Shown piece by piece: positions 30,087 through 39,501 of a DNA stretch of 48,197 nt (position 1 is its first letter; every line of letters starts with the position of its first letter). The translations under genes and the position numbers were made by a program. The stretch spans positions 1-48,197 of the forward strand of contig JAGOSL010000010.1 in the NCBI GenBank assembly GCA_018062345.1, read 5' to 3'. The notes below the pieces were generated by a model. That model was not told where the DNA came from. It made no database searches and was given only the letters and a program-made list of their open reading frames with translations. Source of the stretch: Pseudomonadota bacterium (GTDB lineage: Bacteria; Pseudomonadota; Alphaproteobacteria; Paracaedibacterales; CAITNM01).

Positions 30087-32591
30087 ATGTCGTATCCTTT
30101 TAAAAGTATAGAAAAAAAGTGGCAAAAATTTTGGGCTGATAATAATAGCTTTCGTGTCCCTGACGAAGGTGAAAAGCCTAAAGCATATATTCTTGAAATG
30201 TTGCCCTACCCTTCTGGTCGCCTGCATATGGGGCACGTGCGCAACTATACCCTAGGAGATGCGATGGCTCGTTTTAAAACTGCGCAAGGCTTTAGAGTGT
30301 TGCACCCAATGGGGTGGGATGCTTTTGGTTTGCCAGCAGAGAATGCAGCAATGCAACACAATACACACCCTGCTATTTGGACTCGACAGAATATTGCCGA
30401 AATGAAAAAACAGCTTAGTTCTTTAGGTTTTTCTTATGATTGGGACCGCGAAGTTAGCACATGCGAGCCAGAATACTATGGAAAGGAACAAGCGCTATTT
30501 TTAGATTTTTATGAAAAAGGTTTGGTTTATCGCAAAGAGTCTTGGGTTAATTGGGACCCAATAGAAAATACAGTGCTTGCAAATGAGCAGGTTGTAGATG
30601 GCAAAGGGTGGCGTTCAGGTGCTGTTGTTGAGCGACGTTTGCTAAACCAGTGGTCTCTAAAAATTACAGCTTACGCCCAAGAATTGCTAGATGATCTAGG
30701 TAAGCTTTCTGGTTGGCCTGAAAAAGTTGTAAAAATGCAAGAAAATTGGATTGGCAGGTCAGAGGGAGCACTAGTGCATTTTCAAGTACCTTCTCAAAAT
30801 ACGACTCTTGTGATTTACACAACAAGACCTGAAACATTATATGGCGCCTCTTTTATAGCCTTAGCTCCGCAACATCCACTTGTGTTGGATGCGTCTAAAA
30901 CAGATAAAAATGTGGCTAAATTTGTTGCCGAATGCAAACAAATGGATACAACCGAAGAAGCTATGGCAACCGCTGAGAAAAAAGGCTGCTACATAAGTAT
31001 TCAAGCTATTCACCCTATCACCAGCCAGAATATCCCAGTTTATGCGGCAAATTTTGTTCTTATGGACTACGGGACTGGTGCTTTATTTGGTTGTCCTGCC
31101 CATGATGCACGTGATTTTGAATTTGCTACAAAGTATGAACTTCCTATTAAGAGAGTCGTTGAATCTGAAGGCGAGCTACCATACTTAGATGTTTCTGGAA
31201 AAATAGTAAATTCTGACTTTTTAAATGGCCTTGAATGCAATGATGCAAAAATAAAAATGATTAATCATCTTGCCAGTAACAAGCTAGGAGAACATCGGGT
31301 TAACTACCGCCTGCGTGATTGGTTGGTTTCTCGTCAACGTTATTGGGGTTGCCCTATTCCCATTATTTATTGCGACGATTGCGGCGCTGTGCCAGTTCCC
31401 AAAAAAGACTTGCCTGTTCGCCTGCCTGAAGATGTTACTTTTGATAAGCCAGGCAACCCCTTAGACCATCATCCAACTTGGAAGCATGTAAAGTGCCCGA
31501 CTTGTAATAAGTCAGCAACACGAGAGACAGATACTTTGGATACATTTTTTGAAAGTTCCTGGTATTTTATGCGTTATGCTTGCGCAAAAGCTGAGCAACC
31601 TATTGATAAAAACACTGTTGAAAACTGGCTACCTGTGGATCAGTACATTGGTGGTGTTGAGCATGCGGTACTGCATTTACTGTATGCACGATTTTTTACA
31701 AAGGCGCTGCGAGACTGCGGATATGCGCAAATTGACGAACCATTCAAAAATCTGATGACTCAAGGAATGGTTTGCCATGCAACGTATAAGGACAGCCAAG
31801 GCAAGTGGTTGTACCCGAGTGAAGTTGAGAAAACTTCAGCTGGCTTTATAAAAATTGAAGATGGCACCCAAGTGATGCAAGGGCGTCAAGAAAAAATGAG
31901 TAAATCTAAAAGGAATCTAGTTGACCCTCAAGCAATTATTGAGGGGTATGGAGCTGATGTGGCCCGCTTATTTATTATGTCAGACACACCTCCTGAAAAA
32001 GATTTTGACTGGAATGATGATGGTCTTGAAGGTAGCTGGCGCTATGTTAATCGGCTATGGCGGTTGGGCGAAAAAGTTTGTGAGCATTCAGGCACCATAA
32101 CGACTAAAAATTTAGCCCTTAAAAAACTCGCACACCAATATTTACATAAGATAACTCACGCTTACGAAGGTTACGCCTTTAATAAGGTGTTGGCTTTTTG
32201 TAGAGAGCTTACTCACGCGATCGACGATAATATTTCAGAATGTGACGCCAAAACTATAAGAGATACGTTCAAAATGCTTATTCAAGCGATTGGTCCTATT
32301 ATGCCACATTTGGCCCATGAATTATGGGAGAATATCTATCACGAAAGTGCAGCATGGAATGAATCTTGGCCGATAATTGATGCTTCTTTTTTGGTGGAGG
32401 ATCAAATAACAATGGCTGTGCAAGTAAATGGAAAATTGCGAGGCAGTATTAGTATTGAAGCTGACGAAAGCGAAGAAAATATTATTGCAGCAGCTAACGA
32501 GCTTTCTACAGTTCAACAAGCATTAAATGGATTAACTGTCAGAAAAACTATTGTTGTGCCTAAGCGAATTGTAAATATAGTGGCATCATGA
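30087..32591 (+). CDS. leuS: Leucyl-tRNA synthetase
   Basis: 834 residues from ATG 30087 ('MSYPFKSIEKKWQKFW'), preferred over a TTG 21 bp upstream since family members begin close to 'xExxWQxxW'. HIGH motif as HMGH at 47-50, an editing (CP1) domain with 'TTRPETLYGASFIALAPQHPL' and 'DYGTGALFGCPAHDARDFEFA', Zn-type Cys pairs ('CDDC', 'CPTC') and KMSKS at 603-607. Charges tRNA-Leu with leucine. Length is slightly below E. coli (860). No strong ribosome site is visible. It overlaps lptE by 4 bp, forming a leuS-lptE unit. Confidence 0.96.
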   Translation: MSYPFKSIEKKWQKFWADNNSFRVPDEGEKPKAYILEMLPYPSGRLHMGHVRNYTLGDAMARFKTAQGFRVLHPMGWDAFGLPAENAAMQHNTHPAIWTRQNIAEMKKQLSSLGFSYDWDREVSTCEPEYYGKEQALFLDFYEKGLVYRKESWVNWDPIENTVLANEQVVDGKGWRSGAVVERRLLNQWSLKITAYAQELLDDLGKLSGWPEKVVKMQENWIGRSEGALVHFQVPSQNTTLVIYTTRPETLYGASFIALAPQHPLVLDASKTDKNVAKFVAECKQMDTTEEAMATAEKKGCYISIQAIHPITSQNIPVYAANFVLMDYGTGALFGCPAHDARDFEFATKYELPIKRVVESEGELPYLDVSGKIVNSDFLNGLECNDAKIKMINHLASNKLGEHRVNYRLRDWLVSRQRYWGCPIPIIYCDDCGAVPVPKKDLPVRLPEDVTFDKPGNPLDHHPTWKHVKCPTCNKSATRETDTLDTFFESSWYFMRYACAKAEQPIDKNTVENWLPVDQYIGGVEHAVLHLLYARFFTKALRDCGYAQIDEPFKNLMTQGMVCHATYKDSQGKWLYPSEVEKTSAGFIKIEDGTQVMQGRQEKMSKSKRNLVDPQAIIEGYGADVARLFIMSDTPPEKDFDWNDDGLEGSWRYVNRLWRLGEKVCEHSGTITTKNLALKKLAHQYLHKITHAYEGYAFNKVLAFCRELTHAIDDNISECDAKTIRDTFKMLIQAIGPIMPHLAHELWENIYHESAAWNESWPIIDASFLVEDQITMAVQVNGKLRGSISIEADESEENIIAAANELSTVQQALNGLTVRKTIVVPKRIVNIVAS

Positions 32592-33091
32592 AAAAATATT
32601 TTTTACTTGTAGGAATTGCATTATCGATAACAGCATGCGGTTTCACCCCTGTATTTCAAAAAGATGAGAACCAACAAAGTGGAGCAAGACTTTTCGTTGA
32701 AAGTATAAACAAGGACGGAAATAGCTATGCAGTGCAAATGATTAGACAGAGACTCAAAGGAGTGCTGTCTAATCTTAATTTAGATTCTCACCATAAAGTT
32801 TATGTCCGTCTTAGCGAAGAGATGGGAAATTTAGCGTACGCAGCTGATGCAACTTCCACCCGCTCAATGATGCGAATGAGCGCACAAATACTCATCAACT
32901 TTGAAGGAAAAACCCTTTATGAAACAAAAATTGCGAATGTTACTTCTTATTCGCAAAATACAAATGATGAATTTGCAAACCAAAGCGCGACGCAGGGAGC
33001 TCAAGAAAGATTAATAGAATCACTTACTATTGATATTAGCCGGGAGCTACACCAATTTATAAGATCCCAGCCGAAAAAGGGAAAAAATTAA
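32588..33091 (+). CDS. lptE: LPS-assembly lipoprotein LptE
   Basis: 167 residues. Signal peptide with lipobox ITAC (Cys17), 'GFTPVFQ' just after it (a common LptE start) and helical/beta segments typical of the family; the body is poorly conserved. LptE plugs the LptD barrel and helps insert LPS in the outer leaflet. ATGA overlap with leuS is conserved in alphaproteobacteria, where holA usually follows. Here holA is absent, and an unusual spacer leads to lolC/E. Confidence 0.85.
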   Translation: MKKYFLLVGIALSITACGFTPVFQKDENQQSGARLFVESINKDGNSYAVQMIRQRLKGVLSNLNLDSHHKVYVRLSEEMGNLAYAADATSTRSMMRMSAQILINFEGKTLYETKIANVTSYSQNTNDEFANQSATQGAQERLIESLTIDISRELHQFIRSQPKKGKN

Positions 33092-33108
33092 AATCCTTAT
33101 AAGCCTTT

Positions 33109-33280
33109 GTGCGATTTGAGAGTGGGCGTTTTTCTAGAGAGCAAATTCCTTATACGTGGCACTTTTGCTGGATCGCTGAAATCAAGCGCTGAAGCTCTCT
33201 ATGGGGAGCGAGGCGAAATTTTCTGAAATTTGTGGAGCCGCGACTTCTCGAGGGGATAACAAAATTTGTAAAATCGTGCG
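33109..33280 (+). other. Structured, GC-richer spacer with nested inverted repeats
   Basis: The gap between lptE and the lolC/E gene (33092-33349) is more GC-rich than its surroundings. CGATTT (33112-33117) pairs with AAATCG (33271-33276), extended by wobble pairs to 33109/33279. Inside, TAGAGAGC (33135-33142) pairs perfectly with GCTCTCTA (33194-33201), and CGCT/AGCG form a smaller hairpin. It could be a dispersed palindromic element, a small RNA or a leader. No long gene is convincing here: short frames (27 codons from GTG 33109; a frame from 33201 reading into lolC/E) have no recognisable product. Confidence 0.45.
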
Positions 33281-33349
33281 ACTTCATTTTAGGAAGCGTA
33301 CTATGCTATCGTTACGGCAGTATGGTTTCCTTATAACTGAGTTTTTAAA

Positions 33350-34585
33350 ATGTTTAGTCTTTTTGAGCGAACTGTTGCCTTTAGGTATTTACGCTCCCCT
33401 CGTCAAGAAGGATTCGTTTCTGTTATTGCTGGTTTTTCATTTTTGGGCATCGCATTAGGTGTTGCTACCCTTATTATTGTAATGGCAGTGATGAATGGTT
33501 TTCGCGAAGAGCTTCATCAGAAATTAGTAGGTATGCGCGGCCATATTATGATTATGTGCGGCCCCGCTCAGAATGGGTGGGAGCATGTTTTAGAAACAGC
33601 CAAAAATCATAAAAATGTTGAGTTTGCTTACCCAGTTTTAGAAAAACAAGCCGTGGCGACCTTTCATGGACAAGCTAGAGGCATTGGTGTGCTTGGCATG
33701 CGTGCGCAAGATTTAGTGCAACGACCTGCAATAATCAATGAAAAGTTGAGGGGAACTTTTACTGACTTTGAAGGCCCAAAAATTGCTATTGGCGCACGCT
33801 TAGCGCATTCTCTTAATATTGAGCTGGGAGATACCGTAAATTTATTGTTGCCTGATGGTACGCGTACTCCTTTTGGAAGCATGCCAAAGCAAACAAATAT
33901 GCAAGTAGTAGCTATCTTTGAAATTGGCATGCATGAATTCGATAAGAATATGGTATTCTTGCCGCTCGCAACGGCTCAGCAGTTTTTTAACACCCATAAT
34001 ACAATTAACCACATTGATATAATGTTACGCCAAATAAAGGTAAGCTCTGGCGTTATTGAAGATTTACGTCAACAATTACCATCTGCCTTTGAAATTGTTG
34101 ACTGGCAGCACAGTGATTCTCAAATTTTTCAAGCAGTGCAGGTTGAGAAAAATGTCATGTTTATCATTTTAACTCTTATCATCGTTATCGCTGCATTTAA
34201 TGTTATTTCAAGTTTAATTATGCTTGTTAAGGATAAAACTAGAGATATTGCCATATTAAGAACAATAGGAGCAAACCAACGAAATATTTTAAAAATCTTT
34301 TTCCTAACTGGCTCTTCTATAGGTATGGCAGGAACTTTACTCGGCGTGCTTTTAGGAATTGGGTTTGCTCTTAACATTGAAAGTATTAGAAAGGTTATTG
34401 AGAAAATGCTTGGGACAAACCTTTTCAATGCTGAGGTCTATTTCTTAAGCCAGTTACCCGCAAAAATCATTTGGGAGGAAGTTTTCCTTGTGGTTGGGAT
34501 GGCCCTTCTTTTAACATTTTTTGCAACCTTTTACCCCGCCTATCGTGCATCGCGTCTTGACCCAGTTGAGGCGCTGCGCTTATGA
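33350..34585 (+). CDS. lolC: Lipoprotein-releasing permease LolC/LolE
   Basis: 411 residues. Four transmembrane helices in the classic 1+3 layout: one near the N terminus ('GFSFLGIALGVATLIIVMAVMNGF'), then a periplasmic MacB-type domain (about 55-260), then three helices at about 265-405. It starts with 'FSLFERTVAFRYLRSPRQEGFVSVIAGF', a hallmark of LolC/E. With LolD (5125-5799) and LolA/B it sorts lipoproteins to the outer membrane. A single alphaproteobacterial LolF-type permease often serves both C and E roles. lolD is not adjacent, which is unusual. The next gene starts 28 bp later. Confidence 0.88.
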   Translation: MFSLFERTVAFRYLRSPRQEGFVSVIAGFSFLGIALGVATLIIVMAVMNGFREELHQKLVGMRGHIMIMCGPAQNGWEHVLETAKNHKNVEFAYPVLEKQAVATFHGQARGIGVLGMRAQDLVQRPAIINEKLRGTFTDFEGPKIAIGARLAHSLNIELGDTVNLLLPDGTRTPFGSMPKQTNMQVVAIFEIGMHEFDKNMVFLPLATAQQFFNTHNTINHIDIMLRQIKVSSGVIEDLRQQLPSAFEIVDWQHSDSQIFQAVQVEKNVMFIILTLIIVIAAFNVISSLIMLVKDKTRDIAILRTIGANQRNILKIFFLTGSSIGMAGTLLGVLLGIGFALNIESIRKVIEKMLGTNLFNAEVYFLSQLPAKIIWEEVFLVVGMALLLTFFATFYPAYRASRLDPVEALRL

Positions 34586-34613
34586 TTAAAAAAATTTAAG
34601 GTAAGTTTTAAGT

Positions 34614-35297
34614 ATGAGAAATTTTAGTAGAGCTATTTTAACAGCATCAATTTTTGCTACCTCTTTGTCAGCAGATCCAGTACGTGGTGTTTTCGCCTCG
34701 CTTAACATTGGTGGGGCTTTTATCTCTCAAAATCATGACTACACAGGTCCTTCTGGCGCTACCAATAAGGAAAAAATATCAAAGCTTTCTACAGCTTTTG
34801 GAGCAAGTTTTGGGCTCTTGAATCAAATTGAAAAAACAAAGGCTGTTATTGGCGGTGAAGCAAGTTTTTCTTTAAACCAGGCCCGGCAGAAGTATACCCT
34901 TAATGCTAACGGGGGCAATACAGACGGTAATTTAACAATTACAAACCCATATTCGTTTGGAGTGTATGGTATTGCCGGCATGATGATGACTCCGAAGCTT
35001 ATGTTTTACGGAAAGGCTGGCTATGCTTGGATAAAAACACAGCTGAAATACACTGGTTTGAATGGCGAAAACCCAAACTTTCAGACCTATAAAAAGACAA
35101 TGAGTGGAGTAAGTGGAGGCGCTGGTATTAATTATCTTCTCACCAATAAATTTATGGTAGGCGCTGAGTATCTTTACCATTCACCAAGCAGCATCACGCC
35201 ACGCAATAATAATACTCCGCAAGGCGGCCAAGTACGTAAATTTGTGTATCATCCGTCTGTTCACACACTGAACTTAAAACTTAGCATGTTGTTCTAG
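34614..35297 (+). CDS. Outer-membrane beta-barrel (porin/Omp25-like) protein
   Basis: 227 residues: signal peptide (residues 1-20, 'AILTASIFATSLSA') and a barrel with amphipathic strands, e.g. 'FASLNIGGAFISQNHDYTG', 'SFGVYGIAGMMMTPKLMFYGKAGYAWIKTQLKY' and 'GGAGINYLLTNKFMVGAEYLYH', ending 'HTLNLKLSMLF' with a terminal Phe typical of BamA-assembled barrels. It resembles the OmpA/Omp25-like 8-stranded family of alphaproteobacteria. Function may be structural or host-interaction; not determined. Its last base starts the RNase R GTG. Confidence 0.85.
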   Translation: MRNFSRAILTASIFATSLSADPVRGVFASLNIGGAFISQNHDYTGPSGATNKEKISKLSTAFGASFGLLNQIEKTKAVIGGEASFSLNQARQKYTLNANGGNTDGNLTITNPYSFGVYGIAGMMMTPKLMFYGKAGYAWIKTQLKYTGLNGENPNFQTYKKTMSGVSGGAGINYLLTNKFMVGAEYLYHSPSSITPRNNNTPQGGQVRKFVYHPSVHTLNLKLSMLF

Positions 35298-37222
35298 TGG
35301 AAAGGCGCGATAGAGGAAATAAACGAGAGAACCGCCACGCACGACGACATATACCCAAGAGAAGGGAATATGGAGTTGCTCCGCAAACAGGAAAAGATCT
35401 AAAACAGCACGTTGGTATTTTTTCAGTAAAGCGTCAGGGAGGGTTCCTTGGTCCTTGTCATCGTAAAGATCCATTTTCAGGAGTTCACCTTGAAGCTGAG
35501 CAGTCAAAAGGATTCAACGAAGGGGATGTTATTGTTTATTCAATTGCCCGGAACGGAGAGTTTCAGTTTATCAAAAATCTAGGATCAATTCACTTACCTA
35601 AAACTTACGCTCAAATGGGCATATACGCTTACCACTTACCACATACATTTCATGATGCTGAGTTGCGTTTAGCTGATAAGGGAATAGTACCTGAGCTTGG
35701 TAAACGCACTGATCTAAGAGATATTCCTTTAGTAACTATTGATGGTGCAGACGCAAAAGATTTTGATGATGCTGTTTTTGCGATGCCAGACCCAGACCCT
35801 AGAAATGAAGGCGGTTGGCGCGCTATCGTTGCTATTGCAGATGTTAGTCACTATGTGACACCTGGTGATGCTCTTGATAAAGAAGCATATTTAAGGGGCA
35901 ATTCAGTCTACTTTGTAGACCGAGTGGTTCCTATGCTACCAGAAAAATTAAGCAACAATTTATGCTCACTTCGCCCTAATGAAGATCGAGCTTGCTTAGC
36001 AGTTGACATGATTATCGACAAAAATGGGAAAGTAAAGTCACACCGATTTAAACGTGGGTTAATGAAGTCGAAAGCTAGATTAACTTATGACCAAGTCGAA
36101 AATGCCATTAATGGAAAAACAGATGAGACAACTGCACTTTTAATGGATGATGTTATTCTTCCTCTTTATGGATGCTATAAGAGTTTAAAAAAAGCACGCG
36201 ATCTTAGGGGAACTATTGAAGTTGAAACGACTGAAAATACGTTCATTTTAGACAATGAAGGGAGCATACAAACAGTAAAGGCAAAAAAGCGATTAGAAAG
36301 TCATCAACTTATTGAAGAGCTTATGATTGCAGCGAACGTAGCTGCTGCAAAAACACTGCAAACAAAAGACTGGCCAACTATCTACCGCACTCATGAGCGT
36401 CCTGATAAATCAAGACTTCAAAATCTATATACCCTTGCCAAGAATTTAAAAATTTCAGTCAAAAAATTTGATGGAAAAAATATAATTGGTAGTATTAACG
36501 ATCTGCTGCATGCAGTGAAAGCCCTTCCCTATTTTAGGCTTTTTAATGAATTGGTTTTGCGTTCTCAAGCGCAAGCAAGATATAGCCCACATAATATGGG
36601 GCATTTTGGATTGAATTTAAGTGCTTATTGTCATTTTACCTCACCCATTCGCAGATATGCGGACTTAGTTGTCCACAGAGCCTTAATTGCTGCTTTAGAC
36701 CTTGGTAGTGTAAAGCATGTAGCAATTGACTTGGATCTTGCTGATGTAAGCGAGCATATTTCAAAAACGGAGCGCATTGCGATGGAGGCAGAGCGTGAAG
36801 TACAGAACCGATTTATGGCTCATTACATGAAAGACCATTTGGGCTCTGTGTTCAATGGGATAATTGTCGGAGTGGGAATTCCTGGAATTTTTGTCGAGCT
36901 TGAAGGGATTGGAGCACAAGGTTTTATTCCTAAGCAAGATCTTGATGGAGATTATTTTATTTTAAATGAAACGCAACATTGCTATGTGGGCAAACGCACA
37001 AAACAAATTTATCAAATGGGTAATCATGTAAGGGTTATGGTAACAAATGCTGATCCAATTATTTGTTCCATTGGATTTTCTTTAGTCAAAGATAAAAAAG
37101 CAAAACAAAAGACACAAAAAAAAGCGAAAAAGCCAGAAAGGCAAGAGCATAAGAAAGACACCCCCAAAAAAAGAGCTACTTTCAAAAAGTATAAAAGAAA
37201 ATCAGGAGCTGTACTTAAATAG
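35297..37222 (+). CDS. rnr: Ribonuclease R, N-terminally short
   Basis: 641 residues, clearly shorter than typical RNase R (about 720-820). The N-terminal helix-turn-helix and most of the first cold-shock domain are missing: the frame is closed by a stop 12 bp upstream of the GTG at 35297, and no ribosome site is clear. The catalytic RNB domain is intact: 'TIDGADAKDFDDAVFA' with Asp149/155/157/158, 'YRTHERPD' and 'HFTSPIRRYADLVVHR'. A C-terminal S1 domain (about 515-600) and a Lys-rich tail follow, as in RNase R. It is a processive 3'-5' exoribonuclease for structured RNA. Loss of the N-terminal domains should lessen regulation or helicase activity, not catalysis. Confidence 0.88.
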   Translation: MERRDRGNKRENRHARRHIPKRREYGVAPQTGKDLKQHVGIFSVKRQGGFLGPCHRKDPFSGVHLEAEQSKGFNEGDVIVYSIARNGEFQFIKNLGSIHLPKTYAQMGIYAYHLPHTFHDAELRLADKGIVPELGKRTDLRDIPLVTIDGADAKDFDDAVFAMPDPDPRNEGGWRAIVAIADVSHYVTPGDALDKEAYLRGNSVYFVDRVVPMLPEKLSNNLCSLRPNEDRACLAVDMIIDKNGKVKSHRFKRGLMKSKARLTYDQVENAINGKTDETTALLMDDVILPLYGCYKSLKKARDLRGTIEVETTENTFILDNEGSIQTVKAKKRLESHQLIEELMIAANVAAAKTLQTKDWPTIYRTHERPDKSRLQNLYTLAKNLKISVKKFDGKNIIGSINDLLHAVKALPYFRLFNELVLRSQAQARYSPHNMGHFGLNLSAYCHFTSPIRRYADLVVHRALIAALDLGSVKHVAIDLDLADVSEHISKTERIAMEAEREVQNRFMAHYMKDHLGSVFNGIIVGVGIPGIFVELEGIGAQGFIPKQDLDGDYFILNETQHCYVGKRTKQIYQMGNHVRVMVTNADPIICSIGFSLVKDKKAKQKTQKKAKKPERQEHKKDTPKKRATFKKYKRKSGAVLK

Positions 37223-37242
37223 CCTGATGCCCCGATACAATA

Positions 37243-38472
37243 TCAAGCTTCAAATACTTTTTGTTCAGTTACTGGTAAACTTTTTAACTTTTTACTTAAA
37301 GCTGTAGTTGAATGAACTTTGTGAATTGCCATAAAGCAAAGAATAATGCTAACGCTATACACACACCACCCCAACCCCTTTTGCAATGCTACTTGCTGCT
37401 CTAGTCGCGCAAGTAATGTGCACAAGCCAAAACCTAAAACAAAATAGTGCATACCAGCTAAACCATTAGAGTAGTTTTTGTATACTCTGTACAAAACAAC
37501 CAGAGCCGGTGAAATGAAAAGAGATGTAAAAAACGAAAATAATACTTGTTGAGCAACGTACATCACAGAATCAGGACTAGAAAGTACAGAATTCACACCA
37601 AGAATGAACAGCGCAAAAAGAGAAAGTAGCGCTGTTTTGTAAAGACCAAATTTTTCGCATAGCTTTGAAGCAGGAAGAAAAAACAGTGCACAGAGTACAT
37701 AGTATGTAACGCTTCCCAGATCAGCGCTAGTCTCAACTATTTTTATATTTAGGGAGTAATAGCTTGCAAAAAAATGATGATAAAAAATCCCAGTAGCACA
37801 TGCAGCACCAATTAGAGTCGCTAGGATTTTTATTTCTAATGGCATAATTGCACTGCTTGAAATAAGAGCTTTCTTTAATTTTGAATGCCTTCCCAGGTAA
37901 CGATAAATGATCCAAGCCGAGCATGTTGTAATAGGAGCTAATATATACCAAAGATTCAAAAATTCAGGCGCAAGATGTATTAAGTGATAAGAAGCTGACT
38001 TTGCAACGAATACAGCAATTAAGAGTAATGCGCTAATTTTATAATGATCTAAGCGTGAACTATTATCTAATACGTACAAGGCAGGCAAAATGAGAGCAGC
38101 TGGTTCAAAAAAACAGTAAAAAAATCTGATTATATAAAAACCCTGAATAGCTTCGTAGCTGACTTGTTGAGTAATGCAAAATGCTGCCCCCAGAACAGCA
38201 ATTAGGGTGAAACTAGCTGACATAAATAAAATAGCTTTTAAAAGACCTGATTTATAGGCGTATTTTCCCAGAAAATATGCACCTAAAATTCTAGCAAGTG
38301 TAGTCCATAGTATCCAATCAGTTAAGTCAAGGTGATTTTGTATAAAAAATGGGTCTTGGATGCATGCTATTTGAATATGTTTATTTAGAAACGATAGATT
38401 CATGCAAGCAAATAACTGACACGAAATGGCTAAGAATATGAGTGCTAGTTCTTTAACGTTGGCTGTTAGCAT
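37243..38472 (-). CDS. MFS-type transporter
   Basis: 409 residues with about 12 hydrophobic segments and short loops; 'LGKYAYKSGLLKAILFMSASF' in loop 2-3 replaces the canonical A-motif GxxxDRxGRR. Rich in Phe, Tyr, Ser and Cys. Sequence is too divergent to name a substrate. Transcribed alone from a good promoter (38505-38533) divergently from the cation exporter gene. Its 3' end lies 20 bp from the convergent rnr stop. Confidence 0.75.
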   Translation of the reverse strand: MLTANVKELALIFLAISCQLFACMNLSFLNKHIQIACIQDPFFIQNHLDLTDWILWTTLARILGAYFLGKYAYKSGLLKAILFMSASFTLIAVLGAAFCITQQVSYEAIQGFYIIRFFYCFFEPAALILPALYVLDNSSRLDHYKISALLLIAVFVAKSASYHLIHLAPEFLNLWYILAPITTCSAWIIYRYLGRHSKLKKALISSSAIMPLEIKILATLIGAACATGIFYHHFFASYYSLNIKIVETSADLGSVTYYVLCALFFLPASKLCEKFGLYKTALLSLFALFILGVNSVLSSPDSVMYVAQQVLFSFFTSLFISPALVVLYRVYKNYSNGLAGMHYFVLGFGLCTLLARLEQQVALQKGLGWCVYSVSIILCFMAIHKVHSTTALSKKLKSLPVTEQKVFEA

Positions 38473-38504
38473 TTCATTTTTCCCACAATCAGCTTGTTGT
38501 GAGA

Positions 38505-38533
38505 ATTAGACTCCTACCACCTTGTATTGTCAA
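38505..38533 (-). promoter_or_regulatory. Sigma-70-type promoter of the MFS gene
   Basis: On the minus strand TTGACA (complement of 38528-38533) is followed after exactly 17 bp by TCTAAT (complement of 38505-38510), 32 bp upstream of the start codon. Confidence 0.7.
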
Positions 38534-38601
38534 GTATAGTCAATCTACTTTGGCTATCTTACAAAAATCATGATATGGTGTGTTATTAAAAGAGGATATT
38601 T

Positions 38602-39501
38602 GTGAACAGCTCAAAAGATAATAAACATCTTGTATTTCAAGCAACATGGGCTGCTATCGGCGTTGCTTTTGCTTTGGTTGTAACGAAGACATTTGCATGG
38701 TGGATTAGCGGATCACTCACTATTCAAGCATCATTACTTGATTCGCTTTCTGATTTTTTCAGCTCAATGGTAAATTTTTTCGCAGTACGATATTCCGCAA
38801 AACCTGCAAATAATGAATATCGTTTCGGCCACGGGAAAGCAGAAGCTTTAGCTGGATTTATTCAATCGTTTGTTATTATTGCAAGCGCTAGCTGGATGGT
38901 ACTACATGCCTATCAGCACCAAAGCATATTGGAGCATTCTAGTCATAGCTTTTTAGCTATCGCGATAATGATTTTTTCAACTTTGCTTACTTTTGGTTTG
39001 GTATTGCTTCAATTTTATACGATAAAACGCACTAATTCGGTTGTTATCAAGGCAGATTTTTTGCATTATCAAGCTGATATTTTAAGCAATATAGCAGCAA
39101 TAATAGCCCTTGTAGCTATATCGTGGTTCGGGATTTCCTGGATTGATAATGTACTTGGTGCCGGAATTGCTGTATTTTTACTGCTTGGAAGCTGGAATAT
39201 CTTAAAGCAAAGCTCAAATATTTTAATGGATAAAGAGCTTGCCCCCGCAAAAAGGCAGGATATTCTAAAGCATATTTTATCTCATCCTAAAGTTATAGAG
39301 GCGCATGATTTGCGAACAAGAAGTACTGGTCAACAGGACTTTATTCAAGTACACATTACCTTAGACTCAACACTTTCTTTAGAACAAGCACACGTTATTA
39401 GCGATGAAGTTGAAGAAACTTTAAAAAAATTTCACCCAAATTCTGAAATTATTATTCATCTAGATCCGCTAGGCTACACATCATCACAAGGATATTTATG
39501 A
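38602..39501 (+). CDS. Cation diffusion facilitator (FieF-like) divalent-metal exporter
   Basis: 299 residues from GTG 38602 behind AGAGGA. Six transmembrane helices precede a cytoplasmic metallochaperone-like domain (about 205-299). Metal-site motifs: 'LLDSLSDFFSS' in TM2 (Asp-x3-Asp), 'YRFGHGKAEALAGF' after it, and 'LHYQADILSNIAA' in TM5 (His-x3-Asp). The FieF/YiiP type exchanges Zn, Fe, Cd or Mn for protons. Overlaps rsmB by 4 bp; co-transcription is likely but functionally unrelated. Confidence 0.92.
   Translation: MNSSKDNKHLVFQATWAAIGVAFALVVTKTFAWWISGSLTIQASLLDSLSDFFSSMVNFFAVRYSAKPANNEYRFGHGKAEALAGFIQSFVIIASASWMVLHAYQHQSILEHSSHSFLAIAIMIFSTLLTFGLVLLQFYTIKRTNSVVIKADFLHYQADILSNIAAIIALVAISWFGISWIDNVLGAGIAVFLLLGSWNILKQSSNILMDKELAPAKRQDILKHILSHPKVIEAHDLRTRSTGQQDFIQVHITLDSTLSLEQAHVISDEVEETLKKFHPNSEIIIHLDPLGYTSSQGYL

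Noticed and set aside
33201..33458. Possible 85-codon gene before lolC/E
   Set aside because: It reads into the LolC/E coding region in another frame, has no recognisable product, and its first half is the structured spacer.
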